NCBI GenBank assembly: GCA_002298075.1
Contig: DBLW01000197.1
Location: forward strand, 1 to 6,374
Direction: 5' to 3'
Length of the DNA: 6,374 nucleotides
Source: Bacteroidales bacterium UBA714
GTDB taxonomy: Bacteria; Bacteroidota; Bacteroidia; Bacteroidales; UBA932
In this document: positions 1 to 3,526 of the stretch, piece by piece
Layout: the number at the start of each line of letters is the position of its first letter
Position numbering within the stretch: position 1 is the stretch's first letter
Translations under genes and position numbers: made by a program
The notes under the pieces: generated by a model
Seen by the model: the letters and a program-made list of their open reading frames with translations, nothing else
What the model was told of the DNA's origin: nothing
Database searches by the model: none

Positions 1-233
1 ACTGAACCGGCGAACATCGTCCCGATTTTCATTGTGTTCTTATGGGAAAGTCCGCCGAAATATTCTTTGAAAGAGAACAGCTTGTCTGCCGTGTCGGTAA
101 CTGCTGTAGAGTCGGTCTTTTCGTTATATGTCTGAGTGAACGCCTTTTCCTTGAACTGGGCATGACATGCCACCGTAGTGCCTGCAAGGCATACGGCCAG
201 CATAATTATATATTTCTTCAGTCTATGGGGCAT
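1..233 (-). CDS. DUF5683 domain-containing exported protein, 5' part only (runs off the left edge)
   Basis: Only the first 77 codons plus two bases lie in the window. The protein opens with a basic start (MPHRLKKY), a hydrophobic stretch (about residues 9-22) and an AHA/Q-like end (CHAQ, residues 23-26), which reads as a signal peptide with likely cleavage before Phe27. A Cys at 23 could suggest a lipoprotein, but TVAC is a poor lipobox. The region after it (residues 55-77, FKEYFGGLSHKNTMKIGTMF and on) resembles the start of the DUF5683 domain, a membrane-associated domain commonly encoded just downstream of parB in Bacteroidetes. The start ATG lies 16 bases after the parB stop on the same strand, so it is probably the third gene of the parAB operon. 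No Shine-Dalgarno is seen. The molecular function of DUF5683 is unknown to me. The family call rests on a short N-terminal stretch and on gene order. Confidence 0.75.
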   Translation of the reverse strand, partial: MPHRLKKYIIMLAVCLAGTTVACHAQFKEKAFTQTYNEKTDSTAVTDTADKLFSFKEYFGGLSHKNTMKIGTMFAGS

Positions 234-249
234 CTGCGGTGTCTCTGAC

Positions 250-1179
250 TTAGAATTTTGACTCTTCAAGCGCTGTCAGGAATTTGTGGACCTCTTCGTC
301 CGAACTGAAATGTATCGTCATTGTGCCTTTCCCGGCGGAAGAGCGCTTTAGACTGATGTCATTCTCAAAATATTTCCCGACAATCTCCAGAACCTTGAAA
401 TATTCCTCAGGGAGATCCTGCCCCTGTTCCTCGCTTTCGTTTTTCTTCTGGGACAACTTTTTGATTTTCTCTTCAAGCTGGCGCACAGACAGGTCGTCCT
501 TGATTACAAGGTCGCACAAGTATTCCTGCAACTGCTGGTCTTCCACTCCAAGCAGGACTTTTGCATGCCCTACACTGAGCAGGGATACTTTCAGGTCGTG
601 CTGTATCTTGGCAGGAAGTTTCAGCAGACGGAGATAATTTGTCACTGATGCACGCTTTTTCCCGACCCTTATAGCCATCTGCTCCTGTGTCAGATTGCAT
701 TCCTCTATAAGTCGCTGGTAGCTCATAGCCACTTCAATCGGGTCGAGGTTCTCCCTCTGTATGTTCTCGACGATGGCCATTTCGAGCATGCCCTGGTCGT
801 CAGTGTCGCGTATGTATGCCGGAATCATCTCCATTCCGGTTGCCCTGCATGCCCTGAAACGCCTTTCTCCGCTTATTATCTGATACCTTCCGTCCGGTTT
901 CCTGCGCACGGTGATAGGCTGTATCAGGCCGAGGGTGCGTATTGACTCGCCGAGTTCCTCCAAGGCTTCCTGGTCAAAGTTCATCCTTGGCTGGAAAGGG
1001 TTCGGCTCAATCATGTCAGTCGGTATGCGCAATACATCGGCCGTCCCCTGACGCGGCTGGTCAGAGGTAACAACTTCCTTGTTGATGTATCCTACCGGTT
1101 TCCTTATGTTGCTCAGGTCGGCATCCGCTCCAAGGAGCGCTCCTATGCCTTTTCCCAAGCCTCTCTGCTGTTTGCTCAT
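250..1179 (-). CDS. parB: ParB/Spo0J chromosome-partitioning CTPase, centromere-binding protein
   Basis: A 309-residue, full-length ParB. ParB binds parS centromere sites, loads as a CTP-dependent sliding clamp, spreads on DNA and stimulates ParA. Visible parts: an N-terminal ParA-contacting motif (RGLGKGIGALLG, residues 6-17); the ParB/Srx CTP-binding core with NPFQPR (60-65), GERRFRA (104-110) and ENIQREN (138-144); a helix-turn-helix region starting at LTQEQMA (163-169), followed by SVTNYLRLLKLP (178-189) and the GHAK segment (204-207); a charged linker (about 238-255); and a C-terminal dimerisation domain (about 258-309). The start ATG is 11 bases after the parA stop and is preceded by GGAG seven bases upstream. 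That is a good Shine-Dalgarno match, less usual in this phylum, and suggests re-initiation or local ribosome entry after parA. The gene appears intact. Confidence 0.96.
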   Translation of the reverse strand: MSKQQRGLGKGIGALLGADADLSNIRKPVGYINKEVVTSDQPRQGTADVLRIPTDMIEPNPFQPRMNFDQEALEELGESIRTLGLIQPITVRRKPDGRYQIISGERRFRACRATGMEMIPAYIRDTDDQGMLEMAIVENIQRENLDPIEVAMSYQRLIEECNLTQEQMAIRVGKKRASVTNYLRLLKLPAKIQHDLKVSLLSVGHAKVLLGVEDQQLQEYLCDLVIKDDLSVRQLEEKIKKLSQKKNESEEQGQDLPEEYFKVLEIVGKYFENDISLKRSSAGKGTMTIHFSSDEEVHKFLTALEESKF

Positions 1180-1190
1180 CTGTCTTCTCC

Positions 1191-1958
1191 TTAGCTGTTT
1201 TTCTCAAGCACTTCCTTGGCCAGGTTCAGGTAGTTCGTCGTTCCGTTGCAGATTACGTCATAGAGGATGATGGGCTTGCCGTGCGAAGGCGCTTCGCTCA
1301 ATCGTATGTTCCTCTGTATTATGGTGTTGAATACCATGTCTTTGAAGTGTTCCTGCAGTTCTCCTACAACCTGGTTGTGTACTTTTGTCCTTCCGTCGAA
1401 CATGGTTACGACAAATCCTTCAATGGTGAGTGACGGGTTCGGCCCGGCCTGTACAAGACGTATTGTCTGCAGCAGTTTCCCGAGACCTTCGAGTGCAAAA
1501 AACTCAGGCTGTACCGGAATGATTACCGAGTCGGCCGCGGTAAGCGAGTTTATCGTTATGAGGCCGAGGGAAGGGGAGCAGTCTATGACTATGTAGTCGT
1601 ATTCGTCCTTGATGGGCGCGAGTGCGTTCTTGAGGAATGCTTCCCTGTTCGGGTCTTCCACCAGTTCAAGCTCCGCTCCGACAAGGTTTATGTGCGAAGG
1701 AATCATGTGAAGTGAACCGATTTCGGTCTGTATGAGGCTGTCGCGTATGCTGATTTCCCCAATCATGACTTCGTATAGAGTTCTCTTCTGGTCGTTGTCC
1801 GGAGAAAAGTTCAGGCCGGACGTGGTGTTGGCCTGGGGATCGGCATCTATGATGAGTACCTTTTTCTCCAGTACGGCCAGTGATGCGGCCAAATTGATGG
1901 CTGTCGTAGTCTTGCCGACTCCGCCCTTCTGATTTGCTATTGCAATTACTTTTCCCAT
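1191..1958 (-). CDS. parA: ParA/Soj chromosome-partitioning ATPase
   Basis: A 255-residue ParA of the small chromosomal (Soj) type without an N-terminal DNA-binding extension. The family dimerises on ATP, binds nonspecific DNA and is released by ParB, which drives segregation of origin regions. Motifs seen: deviant Walker A KGGVGKTTT (residues 11-19, with signature Lys11 and catalytic Lys16); Walker A' DADPQAN (38-44); Walker B IVIDCSPS (123-130, Asp126); the FALEGL segment (154-159); and the RLSEAPSHGKPI stretch (219-230) in the region that contributes to DNA binding in Soj. Sequence before the ATG is AT-rich with no Shine-Dalgarno, as usual in Bacteroidetes. It is the first gene of the parA-parB-DUF5683 run. 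The nearest promoter-like box lies about 69 bases upstream, at the parA-proximal edge of the 89-base repeat array. The gene is intact. Confidence 0.97.
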   Translation of the reverse strand: MGKVIAIANQKGGVGKTTTAINLAASLAVLEKKVLIIDADPQANTTSGLNFSPDNDQKRTLYEVMIGEISIRDSLIQTEIGSLHMIPSHINLVGAELELVEDPNREAFLKNALAPIKDEYDYIVIDCSPSLGLITINSLTAADSVIIPVQPEFFALEGLGKLLQTIRLVQAGPNPSLTIEGFVVTMFDGRTKVHNQVVGELQEHFKDMVFNTIIQRNIRLSEAPSHGKPIILYDVICNGTTNYLNLAKEVLEKNS

Positions 1959-1990
1959 TTATTGATATTTACAAAGGACTTCTTCTCCTG

Positions 1991-2026
1991 TTGTTCCCAT
2001 GGCATCATGCCCTGGACCTTGGTCCG
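1991..2026. repeat. Decayed partial copy of the 89-base repeat, next to parA
   Basis: The sequence TTGTTCCC, then GGCAT and ATGCC with short gaps, follows the same order as the middle of the 89-base unit (TTGTTCCCGTTCGGCATAG and on), but bases between these blocks are missing. It abuts the first full copy. GGCATCATGCC (2001-2011) and GGACCTTGGTCC (2014-2025) are small inverted repeats in it. I read it as an eroded or truncated repeat copy; the match is short, so this is tentative. Confidence 0.45.
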
Positions 2027-2034
2027 CAAAGTTA
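2027..2034 (-). promoter_or_regulatory. Candidate Bacteroidetes -7 box nearest to parA (TAACTTTG)
   Basis: On the minus strand this reads TAACTTTG, an exact match to the Bacteroidetes -7 consensus TAnnTTTG, 68 bases before the parA ATG. No clear TTTG -33 box is seen about 19-20 bases further upstream, so promoter activity is not assured. It is the first 8 bases of repeat copy 1. Confidence 0.4.
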
Positions 2035-2074
2035 AAGACATTGGCCTTTTTCTTTGTTCCCGTTCGGCATAGTC

Positions 2075-2094
2075 CATGCCCCTGACGCGGCATG
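2075..2094. other. Stem-loop in repeat copy 1
   Basis: The arms CATGCCCC and GCGGCATG flank the loop TGAC. Seven of eight positions pair; one C-C mismatch lies one pair from the loop. Neighbouring GGCAT (2066-2070) can also pair with ATGCC (2076-2080), giving a competing small hairpin. Confidence 0.6.
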
Positions 2095-2115
2095 CCCTCT
2101 GCACTCACTAACCCA

Positions 2116-2123
2116 CAAAGTTA
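2116..2123 (-). promoter_or_regulatory. Repeated -7-like box TAACTTTG (copy 2 edge)
   Basis: Exact TAnnTTTG match on the minus strand at the edge of repeat copy 2, with no visible -33 partner. If active, it would give a parA transcript carrying copy 1 of the repeat in its leader. Confidence 0.3.
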
Positions 2124-2163
2124 AGGACATCCGTTCTTTTCTTTGTTCCCGTTCGGCATAGTC

Positions 2164-2183
2164 CGTATCCCTGGCGGGATGCG
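2164..2183. other. Stem-loop in repeat copy 2, with compensatory changes
   Basis: The arms CGTATCCC and GGGATGCG flank the loop TGGC. All eight positions pair if one T-G wobble is allowed on the plus strand. Compared with copies 1 and 3, three pairs have changed on both sides (A-T to G-C, G-C to A-T, C-G to T-A), one pair changed from T-A to T-G, and the C-C mismatch became C-G. The competing GGCAT/ATGCC hairpin of the other copies is lost here. Confidence 0.65.
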
Positions 2184-2204
2184 CCCTCTGCACTCACTAA
2201 CCCA

Positions 2205-2212
2205 CAAAGTTA
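2205..2212 (-). promoter_or_regulatory. Repeated -7-like box TAACTTTG (copy 3 edge)
   Basis: Exact TAnnTTTG match on the minus strand at the edge of repeat copy 3, with no visible -33 partner. A transcript from here would carry copies 2 and 1 before parA. Confidence 0.3.
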
Positions 2213-2252
2213 AGGACATCCGTCCTTTTCTTTGTTCCCGTTCGGCATAGTC

Positions 2253-2272
2253 CATGCCCCTGACGCGGCATG
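2253..2272. other. Stem-loop in repeat copy 3
   Basis: The 20-base segment is identical to that of copy 1: arms CATGCCCC and GCGGCATG around the loop TGAC, with seven of eight pairs. The overlapping GGCAT/ATGCC alternative is also present. Confidence 0.6.
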
Positions 2273-2293
2273 CCCTCTGCGCTCACTAACCCA

Positions 2294-2320
2294 CAAAGTT
2301 ACAAAATAAATTTTATTCAA
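2294..2320 (-). promoter_or_regulatory. Candidate distal parA promoter in AT-rich DNA (TTG ... TAACTTTG)
   Basis: On the minus strand, TAACTTTG (2301-2294) follows AT-rich DNA, with TTG at 2320-2318. The spacer is 16 bases, shorter than the usual 19-20 of Bacteroidetes promoters. Of the four TAACTTTG boxes this has the most promoter-like surroundings. Transcription from it would give parA a leader of about 330 bases containing all three repeat stem-loops. Confidence 0.4.
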
Positions 2321-2333
2321 TCTCTTTATTTGC

Positions 2334-2341
2334 TACTTTTG
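2334..2341 (+). promoter_or_regulatory. Candidate promoter -7 box for the lipid-kinase gene (TACTTTTG)
   Basis: TACTTTTG matches TAnnTTTG exactly, is preceded by a strongly AT-rich stretch (2300-2330) and points toward the plus-strand gene. A good TTTG -33 box at the expected distance is not seen; only TTTTATT lies near there. Predicted transcription start is near 2348, giving a leader of about 185 bases. Confidence 0.5.
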
Positions 2342-2533
2342 TTGATAAATTGTTTCTGAACGGGAAGCCGGAAAATCCTGCCTTGCAAATGGAGAGGACG
2401 TGCGCGGCGAGCACATGCGTTTTCACGGTTGTTTCCAGGTACGGCACCCTAAGCACAGTGTACCCGGCGCCGCCAAAAATGCGGCCAAAGGAACAATGGA
2501 TACAAAATCATCACAGCAAACGTAGTTGGACTA
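2342..2533 (+). other. Leader region of the lipid-kinase gene; no gene recognised
   Basis: About 190 bases between the candidate -7 box and the ATG at 2534. It contains a small inverted repeat, GGTAC (2438-2442) with GTACC (2460-2464), the palindrome GGCGCC, and a 9-codon minigene starting with ATG near 2499 and ending at TAG shortly before the real start. I recognise no known riboswitch or coding sequence. An open frame from TTG at 2350 to 2550 is unlikely to be real because it overlaps the kinase start and resembles no protein I know. Confidence 0.35.
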
Positions 2534-3511
2534 ATGGATATATCGGATAAGTCAGGCAAATGGATGGCCATAGTTAATGTGTACGCCGCCTCGAAGAAAG
2601 CGGGAGCATACTGGGCAGAGGCGGAGAAACTGCTTGAAAGATATGGCGTTGACTTTGACTCCCTCTCAACAGGAAACGGTCATAATGCCATGACCCTGAG
2701 CCTGATGGCCTGCCGTGACGGCTATCGTAAATTCATTGCGGCAGGCGGCGACGGGACAATACATGATGTGCTCGGTGGTATCGGGCAATATGTCTCTTCA
2801 GGGGAAGCAGACCTTACGTTCAGTGACTTTACGATAGCTGTGATTCCCGTAGGGTCAGGCAATGATTGGATAAGGACTGCCGGGGTGCCGCGTGACATGG
2901 CAAAGGCGGCTGCTCTTATCGGAAACGGTTCCGTCAGAAAGCAGGATGTGGTGCGTGTCACAGCAATGGGTGCTTCTTTTGGGGATGAGTCAGCCAATGT
3001 CTCGTATATGGCCAATGTTGCCGGTGTGGGACTTGATGCCAGGGTGTGCGATATCGTGAACAGGAAAAAGGAGCAGGGCTTCAGAGGCCGAAAGCTTTAT
3101 GTCGGGGCGTTGCTGCGGTGCGTAATGAACCGTGTGCCGTCCAAGGTCCGTGTAATCTGTGACGGCGAAGAAGTGTTTTGCGGAGATTATCTTTCAATTG
3201 CTTTCGGAACCGGAAAGTATTCAGGAGGCGGAATGCGCCAGACCCCTTCCGCGATTCCGGATGACGGCCTGCTGGACATGACTATTATTCCGGATCTACC
3301 TTTGATGCGCATAGTTTCCCAGGCTTATAGGCTTTTTACAGGCAGTTTTTTGAGTGTGAGGGAGCTGGTTGTGGCGAGATGCCGTCAGGTGACTGTGCTT
3401 CCTTGCGGCAGAGTGGACGGGGAATGTGTTGAAGTAGACGGGGAGGTGATAGGAAATGCTCCTGTCACATTGGAAGTCATGGAAGACCAGATAAATGTTG
3501 TGAGGCCTTAG
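2534..3511 (+). CDS. Diacylglycerol/sphingoid-base kinase family lipid kinase (DagK/YegS/LCB5 type)
   Basis: A 325-residue cytoplasmic lipid kinase of the DAGK catalytic family, which transfers phosphate from ATP to a lipid hydroxyl (diacylglycerol, sphingoid base or a related lipid). Motifs: the nucleotide-binding loop GGDGTIHDV (residues 71-79), the PVGSGNDWIR segment (105-114; family P-G-[TS]-G-N-D), the GKYSGGGMRQTPSAIPDDGL block (227-246; family GGGM..P.A..DDG) and VDGE (301-304) in the C-terminal beta-rich domain. The N-terminal IVNVYAASKKAG (13-24) replaces the usual NPxAGxGK-like start, so the first phosphate-contact loop is somewhat degenerate. The ATG at 2534 is chosen because the kinase similarity starts a few residues later and no upstream in-frame ATG was found nearby. 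It is convergent with priA, 15 bases apart. The lipid substrate cannot be read from the sequence; since Bacteroidales make sphingolipids, a sphingoid base or dihydroceramide is possible but is inference only. Confidence 0.9.
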   Translation: MDISDKSGKWMAIVNVYAASKKAGAYWAEAEKLLERYGVDFDSLSTGNGHNAMTLSLMACRDGYRKFIAAGGDGTIHDVLGGIGQYVSSGEADLTFSDFTIAVIPVGSGNDWIRTAGVPRDMAKAAALIGNGSVRKQDVVRVTAMGASFGDESANVSYMANVAGVGLDARVCDIVNRKKEQGFRGRKLYVGALLRCVMNRVPSKVRVICDGEEVFCGDYLSIAFGTGKYSGGGMRQTPSAIPDDGLLDMTIIPDLPLMRIVSQAYRLFTGSFLSVRELVVARCRQVTVLPCGRVDGECVEVDGEVIGNAPVTLEVMEDQINVVRP

Positions 3512-3526
3512 TCTGTTGTCTCGCAA

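Larger units (their letters stand above)
2027..2301. repeat. Tandem array of an 89-base unit: three full copies plus the first 8 bases of a fourth
   Basis: The block CAAAGTTA recurs at 2027, 2116, 2205 and 2294, exactly 89 bases apart, with no insertions or deletions between copies. Counted by eye, copies 1 and 3 differ at 6 positions, copies 2 and 3 at 11, and copies 1 and 2 at 15. Shared blocks include TTTCTTTGTTCCCGTTCGG, a hairpin segment (unit positions 49-68) and CTCACTAACCCA at the end. The fourth copy stops being similar after CAAAGTTA and runs into AT-rich sequence. There are no unique spacers, so this is not a CRISPR array. It fills most of the gap between divergent parA and the lipid-kinase gene. 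The role is unknown: leader/regulatory, partition-related, or a member of a dispersed intergenic repeat family are all possible. Confidence 0.95.

Noticed and set aside
42..248. Plus-strand open frame of 68 codons at the left edge
   Set aside because: It is antisense to the DUF5683 gene, whose minus-strand frame has a clear signal peptide and family-like sequence.
2027..2301. Possible CRISPR array because of regularly spaced repeats
   Set aside because: The whole 89-base unit is repeated with no unique spacers, the unit is too long for a CRISPR repeat, and no cas genes are present.
2416..2433. TTTTCACGGTTGTTTC as a possible parS half-site
   Set aside because: It lacks the palindromic symmetry and the central CACGTG of parS.
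1959..2533. Possible replication origin (oriC) in the large intergenic region
   Set aside because: I see no DnaA boxes (TTATCCACA-like) and no neighbouring dnaA or dnaN. The repeats do not resemble DnaA-box clusters.
2350..2550. Open frame of 66 codons on the plus strand after the candidate promoter
   Set aside because: It begins with TTG, overlaps the start of the lipid-kinase gene in another frame and has no recognisable protein features. It is more likely untranslated leader.
3512..3526. Shared bidirectional terminator between the convergent kinase and priA genes
   Set aside because: The gap is only 15 bases and shows no inverted repeat or T-run, so no terminator can be supported.
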